This document shows, one piece after another, positions 36,939 to 45,208 of a stretch of 64,000 bases of DNA (position 1 is its first letter; each line of letters opens with the position of its first letter). The notes below the pieces were generated by a model. That model was not told the origin of the DNA. It did no database searches and saw only the letters and a list, made by a program, of their open reading frames with translations. The translations under genes and the position numbers were made by a program. Where the stretch lies: positions 62,001-126,000 of the forward strand of contig NZ_RCTF01000005.1 of NCBI RefSeq assembly GCF_003667445.1, given 5' to 3'. The stretch is from Xanthobacter tagetidis. Lineage in GTDB: Bacteria > Pseudomonadota > Alphaproteobacteria > Rhizobiales > Xanthobacteraceae.

Positions 36939-38432
36939 TCAGCGCGTGACCACCCGCCCCACCGCGCCGGCGGCGCCGCCGCGGATGACGTCGCCGAGCG
37001 CCTCCGTCACCGCCGTGGCAAAGCGCGGGTCGGCGGGAAGGTCGGTGCCGAACACCTCGCGCACCGAAAGCAGCGCCGGGGCGAGGCGTGGCGCATCGAG
37101 CCCCGCGGCGTCGGCGAGCGTCCGCAGCCGGCTGGCGAGCGGATCGCGCACGTCGATGGCGCGGCCGTGCTCGTCCCAGCCGGCGACGTAGCGCATCCAT
37201 CCCGCGATCCCCAGGGCGATGAGGTCGATGGGGGCGCCCGCCGCCAGCCGGTCGCGGGCGGTGGCGACGAGGCGCTGCGGCAGCTTCTGCGAGCCGTCCA
37301 TGGCGATCTGCCAGGTGCGGTGCCTGAGCGCCGGATTGCGGAAGCGTTCGCGCAGCGCCGCTTTGTAGCCGGCGAGGTCGGCGCCGGGCGGCACCGCCAG
37401 CGTGGGCGTGATCTCCTCGTCCTGGAGCCGCTGGACGAGGCGGGCGAAGGCCGCATCCGCCATGGTGTCGGCGATGGTCTCGTGGCCGGCGAGATAGCCG
37501 AGATAGGCCAGGGTCGAGTGGGCGCCGTTGAGCAGGCGCAGCTTCATGTGCTCGTAGGGGGCGACATCCGCCACCACCTGGGCGCCCACCTCCTCCAGAG
37601 GCGGCCGGCCGGCGGGGAAGCGGTCCTCCACCACCCACTGGCTGAACGGCTCGGCCATCACCGGCCAGGCGTCGGCGACGCCGAGGCGCTGCGCCACCAA
37701 AGCGCGGTCGGCGTCGGTGGTGGCGGGCACGATGCGGTCCACCATGGTGGAGGGGAATGCCACCTCGCCTTCCACGAAGCGGCCGAGGTCGGGATCGCGC
37801 AGCGCCGCAAGGCGCGCCGTGACGCGAGCGACGGTGGTGCCGTTGGCCGGCAGGTTGTCGCAGCACAACACGGTGAAGGGGCGGGTGCCGGCGGCCCGGC
37901 GCCGGGCGAGCGCCTCCACCAGGAAACCGGGCGCGCTCCGCGGGCGATGGGGATCGGCGAGGTCGGCGCGGATGTCGGGGTGCGCCTCGTCCAGCGTGCC
38001 GCTCGCCGGGTCGTGGCAATAGCCCTTCTCGGTCACGGTGAGGCTGACGATGCGCACCTTCGGGTCGCACATGGCGGAGAGCAGCGCCTGCGGATCGCGC
38101 GGGGCGACCAGCAGGTGCCGGAGCGATCCCACCACGCGCAGCGCATCGCCCGCGCCGGAGCGGACGGCAAGCGTGTAGAGGCCGTCCTGGGGCGCGAGGG
38201 CGTCATACGTGTCGGCCGCGCGCAGGCTCGCGCCGGCGATCGCCCAGCCCTTCGCGCCGCGCGCCATGACGTCGTCGAGATAGACCGCCTGGTGCGCCCG
38301 GTGGAACGCGCCGACGCCGAGATGCACCACGCCCACCTCCGCCGCGCCGACGTCGTAGCCGGGGCGCGCCACGTCGGCAGGCAGATCGCCGAGCGTCTTC
38401 AGCGCCAGGCGCGGCGCGCCCTCCCCGCTCAC
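36939..38432 (-). CDS. uxuB: Mannitol dehydrogenase-family reductase, probable hexuronate (fructuronate-type) reductase
   Basis: A 497-residue long-chain polyol dehydrogenase family enzyme, NADH-linked. It shows the N-terminal nucleotide-binding region (VVHLGVGAFHRAHQAVYLDD), VTEKGYC, LCCDNLPANG and the catalytic helix KLRLLNGAHSTLAYLG, whose Lys/Asn/His are the family's active-site residues. By context it reduces fructuronate to mannonate or tagaturonate to altronate; similarity of type favours UxuB, but the island carries altronate dehydratase and no mannonate dehydratase. It uses a GTG start at 38432 that overlaps the uxaC stop (GTGA), indicating translational coupling. Confidence 0.85.
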   Translation of the reverse strand: MSGEGAPRLALKTLGDLPADVARPGYDVGAAEVGVVHLGVGAFHRAHQAVYLDDVMARGAKGWAIAGASLRAADTYDALAPQDGLYTLAVRSGAGDALRVVGSLRHLLVAPRDPQALLSAMCDPKVRIVSLTVTEKGYCHDPASGTLDEAHPDIRADLADPHRPRSAPGFLVEALARRRAAGTRPFTVLCCDNLPANGTTVARVTARLAALRDPDLGRFVEGEVAFPSTMVDRIVPATTDADRALVAQRLGVADAWPVMAEPFSQWVVEDRFPAGRPPLEEVGAQVVADVAPYEHMKLRLLNGAHSTLAYLGYLAGHETIADTMADAAFARLVQRLQDEEITPTLAVPPGADLAGYKAALRERFRNPALRHRTWQIAMDGSQKLPQRLVATARDRLAAGAPIDLIALGIAGWMRYVAGWDEHGRAIDVRDPLASRLRTLADAAGLDAPRLAPALLSVREVFGTDLPADPRFATAVTEALGDVIRGGAAGAVGRVVTR

Positions 38433-39835
38433 AGCTTGTACGCCCGCTTGGCGAGCCCGTAGGCGAGGTCGCGTGCCACTTCCGCCGCCTCGTCCTCGTC
38501 GAGCCGGTGCTCGCAGACGAGGTTCGCCAGGAAGCCGCAATCGATGCGCCGCGCCACATTGTGCCGCGCCGGGATGGAGGGGAAGGCGCGGGTGTCGTCG
38601 TTGAAGCCGACCGTGTTGTAGAAGCCGGCCGTCTCCGTGGTCATCTCACGGAAGCGCTTCATGCCCTCCGGGCTGTCGTGGAACCACCAGGCCGGCCCGA
38701 GCCGCAGCGCCGGATAGTGGCCGGCGAGCGGCGCCAGTTCGCGGGCATAGGCGGTCTCGTCCAAGGTGAACAGGACGACCGTGAGGTCCGTTTCGTTGCC
38801 GAAGCGCTCCAGCAGCGGGCGCAGCGCGTGCACATAGTCGGTGGCGGTGGGCACGTCGGCGCCCATGTCGCGGCCGTGGCGGGCGAAGACGGCACCATTG
38901 TGGTTGCGCAGCGCGCCGGGATGGATCTGCAGCACCAGCCCGTCATCGAGGCTCATGGCCGCCATCTCGGTGAGCATCTGGCCGCGGAACAGCTCGGCAT
39001 CCTCCGCCGAAACCGGGGCGTTGCCGGTGACGCGCCGGAACAGCGCCTCCGCCTCCACCGGATCGAGGTCGAAGGTCGCCGCGGTGGGGTGGCCGTGGTC
39101 CGAGGAGGTGGCGCCGAAGCTCTTGAAGAATGCGCGCCGCTTGCGGTGGGCTTCCAGGTACCCCTGGTAGGAGAACGTGTCCTCCCCCGTCATGTCGCCG
39201 AGCTTCGCAAGGTTGTCGCGAAACCCCTCGAACGCGGGGTCCACCACCGGATCGGGCCGGTAGGCGGTGACGACCCGCCCGCCCCAGCCGGACTCTCGGA
39301 TCATGGCGTGCCACTTCAGTTCGTCGAGCGGGCTCTCGGTGGTGGCGATCACCTCGATGTTGAAGCGCTCGAACAGCGCGCGGGGGCGGTAGTCGTCGCG
39401 GGCGAGATGCTCGGCGATGATGTCGTAATGGCGGTCCGCATTGTCCGGGCCGAGCCGCTCTTCCAGGCCGAACAGGGTGGCGAAGGCGTGGTCCAGCCAC
39501 AGGCGCGTGGGGGTGCCGCGGAACAGGTGATAGTGGGCGGCGAACAGGCGCCAGATGGCGCGCCCATCCTGCTCGGTGGCGCCGCCGTCGCGCCGCGGCA
39601 CGCCGAGCGCCTCCAGCGGCACGCCCTGGCTGTAGAGCATGCGGAAGACGTAGTGATCCGGCACCACGAACAGGCGCGCGGGATCGGGGAAAGCCGCGTT
39701 CTCCGCATACCAGCGCGGATCGGTGTGGCCATGCGGCGAGACGATGGGCAGGTGCTCGACCTCCGCCAGGAGGCGCCGCGCCACCGCGCGCACGTTCGGA
39801 TCGGCCGGCAGCAGGCGGTCGGGATGATTGAGCAT
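38429..39835 (-). CDS. uxaC: Uronate isomerase (glucuronate/galacturonate isomerase)
   Basis: A 468-residue amidohydrolase-superfamily isomerase converting D-glucuronate to fructuronate and D-galacturonate to tagaturonate. It has the N-terminal metal motif SPHGHTDPRWYAEN, IATTESPLDELKWH, the HPGALRNHN region and the C-terminal GFNDDTRAFPSIPARHNVARR with the conserved Asp. It starts at the ATG at 39835, two bases after the stop of the GntR gene, and ends overlapping the uxuB start. It is the central enzyme of the uronate block. Confidence 0.95.
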   Translation of the reverse strand: MLNHPDRLLPADPNVRAVARRLLAEVEHLPIVSPHGHTDPRWYAENAAFPDPARLFVVPDHYVFRMLYSQGVPLEALGVPRRDGGATEQDGRAIWRLFAAHYHLFRGTPTRLWLDHAFATLFGLEERLGPDNADRHYDIIAEHLARDDYRPRALFERFNIEVIATTESPLDELKWHAMIRESGWGGRVVTAYRPDPVVDPAFEGFRDNLAKLGDMTGEDTFSYQGYLEAHRKRRAFFKSFGATSSDHGHPTAATFDLDPVEAEALFRRVTGNAPVSAEDAELFRGQMLTEMAAMSLDDGLVLQIHPGALRNHNGAVFARHGRDMGADVPTATDYVHALRPLLERFGNETDLTVVLFTLDETAYARELAPLAGHYPALRLGPAWWFHDSPEGMKRFREMTTETAGFYNTVGFNDDTRAFPSIPARHNVARRIDCGFLANLVCEHRLDEDEAAEVARDLAYGLAKRAYKL

Positions 39836-39837
39836 TC

Positions 39838-40716
39838 TCAGAGGGTCCTGATGCGGGGCGCGGACGGCTCTTCCGCCGCGTCGGCGAGGATTTCGGTTTC
39901 GGCGAAATAGTCGGGATAGGCCTCCACCAGCCCGGCGATGCTGGGGATGACCCGGCCGAGATGGACCGCGACCGCCGCCTCGGCGGCGTCGGCGTCGCCC
40001 GCGGCGAGCGCGTCGACGATGGCGGCGTGCTCGGCGATGACGCTGGCGCGCCGCTCGGCCGACGGCAAGGTGAGCAGGCGGCAGCGGTCCACCTGGGCCT
40101 TTTCCTGGCGGATCACGCGCCAGATGTTGGGGTGGCCCGCGAGGTCCGCGATCGCCTGGTGGAAGGCCTCGTCGGCGGCGTGGAAGGCCGCGAGGTCGCC
40201 GGCCTTGTGGCTGGAGCGCTGGCGCGCGAGCAGCGCCTTCAGATCGGCCACGAGGCCTTTGCCGGCCTTGTCGGTCGCCCCGGCAACCTTGAGCGCGGCC
40301 TCGCGCACGGCGGTGCGCTCCAGCGACTGGCGGATCACCATGGCGTCGCGCACCGAGGGCAGCGAGATGCGCGAGACGAAGGTGCCGTACTGGGGAAAGA
40401 TGTCCACCAGCCGCTCGTCGGCAAGCTTCAGCACCGCCTCGCGCACCGGCGTGCGGGACACGCCATAGGCCAGCGCGATCTGCTTCTCCTGGACCGCCGC
40501 GCCGGGGGTCCAATCCATGGAGATGATCTTTTCGCGCAGCGCCTCGTGAATGCGCGCGGAGGCGGGGATGGCCCGGACATTCTCGATCCGGACGGGGCCG
40601 CCGCGGCTGCGGATGCCGATCTTGCGGGCGTCGTCCTTGCGGGCGTCATCCTTGCGGGATTCGTCTTTGCGAGCTTCGTCCACCGCGCCCCGCCCCTCCC
40701 TCGACGCCCGCCGCAT
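39838..40716 (-). CDS. GntR/FCD family regulator of the uronate operon
   Basis: A 292-residue regulator. The winged-helix GntR domain (HEALREKIISMDWTPGAAVQEKQIALAYGVSRTPVREAVLKLADE) is followed by an all-helical FCD ligand domain with metal-binding-type residues (FHAADEAFHQAIADLAGH, HAAIVDALAAGD). It probably binds a uronate or keto-acid and represses the flanking genes. The ATG at 40716 follows GGAAG; a TTG at 40770 is also in frame. The N-terminal extension holds four copies of a 5-residue repeat (DEARK, DESRK, DDARK, DDARK). It leads the operon with uxaC, uxuB and an SDR, and a 16-bp palindrome lies upstream. Confidence 0.9.
   Translation of the reverse strand: MRRASREGRGAVDEARKDESRKDDARKDDARKIGIRSRGGPVRIENVRAIPASARIHEALREKIISMDWTPGAAVQEKQIALAYGVSRTPVREAVLKLADERLVDIFPQYGTFVSRISLPSVRDAMVIRQSLERTAVREAALKVAGATDKAGKGLVADLKALLARQRSSHKAGDLAAFHAADEAFHQAIADLAGHPNIWRVIRQEKAQVDRCRLLTLPSAERRASVIAEHAAIVDALAAGDADAAEAAVAVHLGRVIPSIAGLVEAYPDYFAETEILADAAEEPSAPRIRTL
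40621..40680. repeat. Four 15-bp tandem repeats inside the GntR gene
   Basis: Four consecutive 15-base units of the form CTTGCGGGCGTCGTC (later units vary by a few bases). They encode a charged 5-residue repeat ahead of the winged helix. The length is a multiple of three, so copy-number change would keep the frame. Confidence 0.85.
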
Positions 40717-40770
40717 CGCGGCTTCCGGAAGGAAGGCGAAAGGCGGGCGACGCTCTTGCGAACGCTTCAA

Positions 40771-40786
40771 TGCTAATATATTAGCA
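40771..40786. promoter_or_regulatory. Perfect 16-bp palindrome, probable GntR operator
   Basis: TGCTAATATATTAGCA is perfectly symmetric and strikingly AT-rich for this region. It lies between the GntR-uxaC-uxuB operon and the divergent uxaA, 55 bp before the GntR ATG and 46 bp before the uxaA GTG. Short palindromes of this size are usual for FCD-type GntR dimers. Confidence 0.75.
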
Positions 40787-40831
40787 TATCAAAGACGTCA
40801 ACGCGGCCCTGCCGCGGCGTGAGGAGGAAGT

Positions 40832-42370
40832 GTGGCTCAGGTGGCGATGGCGGGCCTTTCCCCGCGGACCCTGCGTCTGTCCGAGAAGGACAATCTCGCC
40901 GTGGCGCTCGACCCGGTCCCGGAAGGGGCGATGGTCGAGGGCGTCACTGCGCCAGCGCGCATTCCCAAGGGCCACAAGTTCGCGCTCGCCCCCATCGCAG
41001 AGGGCGCGCCGGTGGTGAAGTTCGGGCAGATCATCGGCTTCGCCTCGCAGCCGATCGCGCCGGGCGACCACATCCACACCCACAATGTCGCCCTGCACGA
41101 CTTCGCGCGCGACTATGCGTTCGCCGCCGACGCCCGTGCGGACGTGCTGCTGCCGCTGGCGGAGCGCGCGACCTTCCAGGGCTTCCGCCGCTCCAATGGG
41201 CGCACCGGCACCCGCAACTATCTCGGCATCCTCACCAGCGTGAACTGCTCCGCCTCGGTGGCGCGCTTCGCCGCCGCGGAGCTGGAGCGCTCGGGCGCGC
41301 TGGCGGCCTTCCCCGGCATCGACGGCATCGTGCCGATCATCCACGGCACCGGCTGCGGCATGGCCTCCAAGGGCGAGGGCTTCGACGTGCTCTCGCGCAC
41401 GCTGTGGGGCTACGCCACCCACCCCAACTTCGCCGCCGTGGTGATGGTGGGGCTCGGCTGCGAGATGTTCCAGATCGCCCGCTTCAAGTCCGACTACGGC
41501 ATCGAGGAGAGCGACGGCTTCCGCACCCTCACCATCCAGGAGGAGGGCGGCACGCGGCGCACGGTCGAGCACATCGTCGGCGTGCTCAACGAGATGCTGC
41601 CGAAGGCCGCCGCGGCCCAGCGCGAGACCCGGCCCGCCTCGGAGATCGTGCTGGCGCTCCAGTGCGGCGGCTCGGACGGCTATTCGGCGCTCACCGCCAA
41701 CCCGGCCCTCGGCGTCGCCTCGGACCTGCTGGTGGCGAACGGCGGCACCTCGATCCTGTCCGAGACGCCGGAGATCTACGGCGCCGAGCACCTGCTCACG
41801 CGCCGCGCGGCGACCCGCGAGGTGGGCGAGAAGCTGGTCGCCCGCATCAAATGGTGGGAGGACTACACCGCCCGCAATGCGGGGGAGATGAACAACAATC
41901 CCTCGCCCGGCAACAAGGCCGGCGGGCTCACCACCATCCTGGAGAAGTCGCTGGGCGCGGCTGCCAAGGGCGGTTTCGCGACCCTGAGCGAGGTCTACGA
42001 ATATGCCGAGCCGGTGACGGCGTCGGGCTTCGTCTTCATGGACACGCCGGGCTACGACCCGGTGGCGGCGACCGGGCAGGTGGCGGGCGGGGCCAACGTC
42101 ATCTGCTTCACCACCGGGCGCGGCTCCGCCTTCGGCTGCAAGCCCGTGCCCTCGCTCAAGCTCGCCACCAACTCCGACATCTATCGCAGGATGGAGGAGG
42201 ACATGGACATCAATTGCGGCGACGTGCTCGACGGCGTGAGCCTTGAGGACAAGGGCAGGGAGATCTTCTCCGACGTTCTGGCGGTGGCCTCCGGCGCCCC
42301 CACCAAGTCCGAGTCGCTGGGCTATGGCGACGCCGAGTTCGTGCCCTGGCAGATCGGCGCGGTGATGTGA
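40832..42370 (+). CDS. uxaA: Altronate dehydratase (UxaA family)
   Basis: A 512-residue iron-dependent dehydratase family protein turning altronate into 2-keto-3-deoxygluconate. The N-terminal SAF-type domain (about 1-100, FGQIIGFASQPIAPGDHIHTHNV) is joined to the large catalytic part (RTGTRNYLGILTSVNCSASV, HGTGCGM, LQCGGSDGYSALTANPALG, MNNNPSPGNKAGGLTTILEKSLG, TTGRGSAFGCKPVPSLKLATNS). A GTG start at 40832 has GAGGAGGAAG just before it. It is divergent from the uronate operon across a palindromic operator. Galactarate dehydratase is a relative, but the uxaC neighbour favours altronate. Confidence 0.9.
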   Translation: MAQVAMAGLSPRTLRLSEKDNLAVALDPVPEGAMVEGVTAPARIPKGHKFALAPIAEGAPVVKFGQIIGFASQPIAPGDHIHTHNVALHDFARDYAFAADARADVLLPLAERATFQGFRRSNGRTGTRNYLGILTSVNCSASVARFAAAELERSGALAAFPGIDGIVPIIHGTGCGMASKGEGFDVLSRTLWGYATHPNFAAVVMVGLGCEMFQIARFKSDYGIEESDGFRTLTIQEEGGTRRTVEHIVGVLNEMLPKAAAAQRETRPASEIVLALQCGGSDGYSALTANPALGVASDLLVANGGTSILSETPEIYGAEHLLTRRAATREVGEKLVARIKWWEDYTARNAGEMNNNPSPGNKAGGLTTILEKSLGAAAKGGFATLSEVYEYAEPVTASGFVFMDTPGYDPVAATGQVAGGANVICFTTGRGSAFGCKPVPSLKLATNSDIYRRMEEDMDINCGDVLDGVSLEDKGREIFSDVLAVASGAPTKSESLGYGDAEFVPWQIGAVM

Positions 42371-42477
42371 TGGGCCGCGCGGCGATCAGAAGGACACTGG
42401 ATCCGGACGGCGCCGCCGGGCCCGCGTGCCGTTCCCTCTCCCGGTTGCGGGGGAAGGCGTTTCCAAAAGCTGGAGTG

Positions 42478-42587
42478 TCATGGCCGGGCTTGTCCCGGCC
42501 ATCCACGCCCCGCGGCCTGGCGCAAAACGGGGCATGCTGCGCCAGCGGCCTGGCGTGGATGCCCGGGACAAGCCCGGGCATGACGGC
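42478..42587. repeat. Paired REP-like hairpins (family A), copy 1
   Basis: Within the 296-bp gap 42371-42666, two hairpin units face each other as an inverted pair. The left unit (42478-42509) has stem GGCCGGG / CCCGGCC with loop CTTGT and tail ATCCACG. The right unit (42552-42587) has CGTGGAT, then stem GCCCGGG / CCCGGGC with loop ACAAG. Stem bases differ between halves in a paired way. No gene is supported in this gap. Confidence 0.85.
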
Positions 42588-42666
42588 CCGAGTGGTCCCT
42601 GGCCAATGGGGATGGAAGCAGGATGGGGCGGTTCGGCCGGTGCGCCGCGTCGGCGCCCGCGCGGCG

Positions 42667-43344
42667 CTACTCGAACAGTTCGGGGTGCTCGGCCTCGACC
42701 TTGGGCAAGGTGCGCAGGATTTCCGTCAGGTGCCGGCGCATAGCCGCGGCGGCGCCGTCCGGATCGCGGGCGTCGATGGCGGCCATGATCGCCTGGTGCT
42801 GGGCGACCAGCGGCAGCATGGCGTCGGCACCGGGAAGGGTGAGATGGCAGGCGCGGTCCATATGGGCCTTGATGTCGCCCACCGCCTCCCAGGCCAGCGG
42901 GCAGCCCGCGCCGTCGGCAAGCGCGGCGTGGAACATCTCGTCATAGCGCTGGAAGGCCACATGGTCGCCGCGGCGGGCGGTCTTCTCCTGGAGGTCGATG
43001 AGGTCGCCGATGCGCTGGCGCGCCATGGGGTCGAACGCCTCGGCCGCGCGCCGCGCCACGGCGCATTCCACCGCCTCGCGCACGAAGCGGGCCTCCATCA
43101 TCTTCTTCACCGAGATCTTCACCACCACGGTGCCGCGCTGGGGCAGGATCTCAACGAGGCGGGTGCGGGCGAGGCCGATCAGCGCCTCGCGCACCGGCTG
43201 GCGCGAGACGCCGTGCCGCACCGCGATCTCCTGCTCGGAGAGCCGCGTGCCGGGCTTCAGTTCCAGCGCCACGATCGCGCGCCTCAGCTCCGCCTCCAGG
43301 CGGTGCGCGGCCGATCCCTGAGCGGCCGCATTGATGGCGTCCAT
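42667..43344 (-). CDS. GntR/FCD family regulator facing the TRAP-kdu operon
   Basis: A 225-residue regulator: winged-helix domain (HRLEAELRRAIVALELKPGTRLSEQEIAVRHGVSRQPVREALIGLA) followed by an FCD effector domain (FQRYDEMFHAALADGAGCPLAW, HQAIMAAIDARD). GGAGG lies seven bases before the ATG at 43344. It is divergent from the TRAP transporter genes across 190 bp and downstream of uxaA, so it probably controls uptake and breakdown of unsaturated uronates (a KdgR-like task, although KdgR itself is of the IclR family). AGTGTTCACT, a small imperfect palindrome, lies just upstream and may be part of its site. Confidence 0.88.
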   Translation of the reverse strand: MDAINAAAQGSAAHRLEAELRRAIVALELKPGTRLSEQEIAVRHGVSRQPVREALIGLARTRLVEILPQRGTVVVKISVKKMMEARFVREAVECAVARRAAEAFDPMARQRIGDLIDLQEKTARRGDHVAFQRYDEMFHAALADGAGCPLAWEAVGDIKAHMDRACHLTLPGADAMLPLVAQHQAIMAAIDARDPDGAAAAMRRHLTEILRTLPKVEAEHPELFE

Positions 43345-43534
43345 CGGGCGCCTCCTCTGTTGCATACCAGTGAACACTACCATACAATTGCTGCCCAAGA
43401 AGGAAAATCGCCCCCTCCGGCGGCAATCCGGACCCGGCGGCGCAGCGCGCGCGGGTCCGACCGTCCTCGGTGAGGCCAAGCCGCTCCGTGGTCAAGATCA
43501 AACAAGACCTGACTGTCGAATAGGGAGAACGCCA

Positions 43535-44512
43535 ATGCTGACCCGACGCCACGCTTTTGCCCTGGCCGCGCTGCTGTGCGCCGCGCCGGCCTTGCCGGCC
43601 TTTGCCCAGACCACGCTGAAGTCCGCCGACATCCATCCCGACGGCTACCCCACCGTCGAGGCGGTGAAGTATTTCGGCGAGCTGGTGGAGAAGAAGACCA
43701 ACGGCAAGTACAAGGTGCAGCTGTTCTTCGCCGGCCAGCTCGGCGGCGAGAAGGACACCATCGAGCAGACCCGCTTCGGCGTGATCGACCTCAACCGCAT
43801 CAACACCGCCCCATTCAACAACCTGATCCCCGAGACGGCGGTGCTCGGCATGCCGTTCCTGTTCCGCTCGGTGGACCACATGTACAAGGTGGTGGACGGC
43901 CCGATCGGCGACGAGATCGCCAAGGCGTTCGAGCCGCAGGGCCTCGTGGTGCTGGGCTTCTTCGACAGCGGCGCGCGCTCGATCTACAATTCCAAGAAGC
44001 CCATCAAGACGCTCGCCGACATGAAGGGCATGAAGATCCGCGTCCAGCAGTCGGACCTCTTCATCGGCATGATCAACGCGCTCGGCGCCAACGCGACGCC
44101 GATCCCGTTCGGCGAGGTCTATTCCGCGCTGCAGACCGGCCTCGTGGACGGCGCCGAGAACAACTATCCCTCCTACGATTCCGTGAAGCACTACGAGGTG
44201 GCGAAGTACTATTCGCTCACCGAGCACTCGCTGGCGCCGGAAGTGTTCGTGATGTCCAAGCGCTCCTGGGACAAGCTGACGCCGGACGAGCAGAAGGCGT
44301 TCAAGGAGGCCGGCAAGGAGGCCACCAAGAAGATGCGCGAGCTGTGGGCCAAGCGCGACGCCGAGGCCAAGGACCGCGTGGTCAAGGGCGGCGCCATGAT
44401 CAACGAGGTGGACAAGAAGCCGTTCATCGACGCCATGGCGCCGGTCTACGACAAGTTCGTCACCTCCGAGAAGATGAAGGACCTCGTGAACCGCATCAAG
44501 GCGGTTCAGTGA
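43535..44512 (+). CDS. TRAP transporter substrate-binding protein (DctP family)
   Basis: A 325-residue periplasmic binding protein. It has a signal peptide (LTRRHAFALAALLCAAPALPAFAQ), then a DctP fold with LGMPFLFRSVDHMYKVVDG, the substrate-clamping Arg region (GMKIRVQQSDLFIGMINALGANATPIPFGEVYSALQTGLVDGAENN) and YYSLTEHSLAPEVFVMSK. By context it most likely binds a uronate or unsaturated uronate. GGGAG precedes the ATG at 43535. It is followed by a GC hairpin and then the membrane subunits, so it is probably made in excess of them. Confidence 0.93.
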   Translation: MLTRRHAFALAALLCAAPALPAFAQTTLKSADIHPDGYPTVEAVKYFGELVEKKTNGKYKVQLFFAGQLGGEKDTIEQTRFGVIDLNRINTAPFNNLIPETAVLGMPFLFRSVDHMYKVVDGPIGDEIAKAFEPQGLVVLGFFDSGARSIYNSKKPIKTLADMKGMKIRVQQSDLFIGMINALGANATPIPFGEVYSALQTGLVDGAENNYPSYDSVKHYEVAKYYSLTEHSLAPEVFVMSKRSWDKLTPDEQKAFKEAGKEATKKMRELWAKRDAEAKDRVVKGGAMINEVDKKPFIDAMAPVYDKFVTSEKMKDLVNRIKAVQ

Positions 44513-44520
44513 GCCATCCG

Positions 44521-44541
44521 CCCCCGGCCCCGCGCCGGGGG
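44521..44541 (+). other. Hairpin between the binding-protein and membrane-subunit genes
   Basis: CCCCCGGC-CCCGC-GCCGGGGG, an 8-bp stem starting 8 bases after the dctP-type stop codon. It has no T-tract. Such hairpins after binding-protein genes often protect the upstream mRNA 3' end and so raise binding-protein yield. Confidence 0.5.
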
Positions 44542-44612
44542 CGCGCACCGCGCGGCGGTGCGCCGAATGCGCCGCCGCCGGACCGGGACGACACGCACCG
44601 GGACGACACGCC

Positions 44613-45194
44613 ATGAAAGCCGAAACGCTGCCTGCCGCAGCCATGGAGAGAGCCGACGCCATGGGGACCCTTCCCGCCCTCCGCCCGCTGCGGCGGCTGG
44701 TGAGCCTGCTCTCGCGCATCGCCCTGTGGATCTCCGGCGCCGGCCTCGTCCTCATGACGGGGGTGGTGTTCTGGCAGGTGATCGGCCGCTACGTGCTCAA
44801 TTCATCGCCCAGCTGGACCGAGCCGTTCTCGCTGCTGCTCATGAGCTGGTTCATCCTGCTCGGCGCCGCGGTGGGCGTGCGCGAGCGCGACCACCTGGGC
44901 TTCGAGATCGGCCTGCACTACGCACCGCCGCCGGTGCGCCGGGGGATGGAGATCGCCACCAACGTGCTGGTGATGGGCTTCGGCTGTGCCATGGCGGTCT
45001 ATGGCTGGGACCTCGCCATGGGCACCTGGAGCGCCAAGATGGCGGGCATCGACCTGCCCCAGGGCGTCGACTACCTGCCGCTGGTGGGCGGCGGCGCGCT
45101 GATCGCCCTGTTCTCCCTCGAAAAGCTGATCGAGGACCTCGCGGGCGTGGAGGAGCCGGCCGTGCCGCTCCACGCCGAGCATCCCATCGACTGA
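44613..45194 (+). CDS. TRAP transporter small permease (DctQ family)
   Basis: A 193-residue inner-membrane subunit with four transmembrane helices: SLLSRIALWISGAGLVLMTGVVFWQVIGRYVL, WTEPFSLLLMSWFILLGAAVGV, the helix around NVLVMGFGCAMAVYGWDLAMG, and YLPLVGGGALIALFSLEKLIEDL. The motif WTEPFSLLLMSWFILLG is typical of DctQ. The ATG at 44613 has a poor ribosome-binding site; ATGs at 44643 and 44661 are alternatives. It is followed after 14 bp by the large permease. Confidence 0.9.
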   Translation: MKAETLPAAAMERADAMGTLPALRPLRRLVSLLSRIALWISGAGLVLMTGVVFWQVIGRYVLNSSPSWTEPFSLLLMSWFILLGAAVGVRERDHLGFEIGLHYAPPPVRRGMEIATNVLVMGFGCAMAVYGWDLAMGTWSAKMAGIDLPQGVDYLPLVGGGALIALFSLEKLIEDLAGVEEPAVPLHAEHPID

Positions 45195-45208
45195 GCCGGA
45201 AGCACGCC

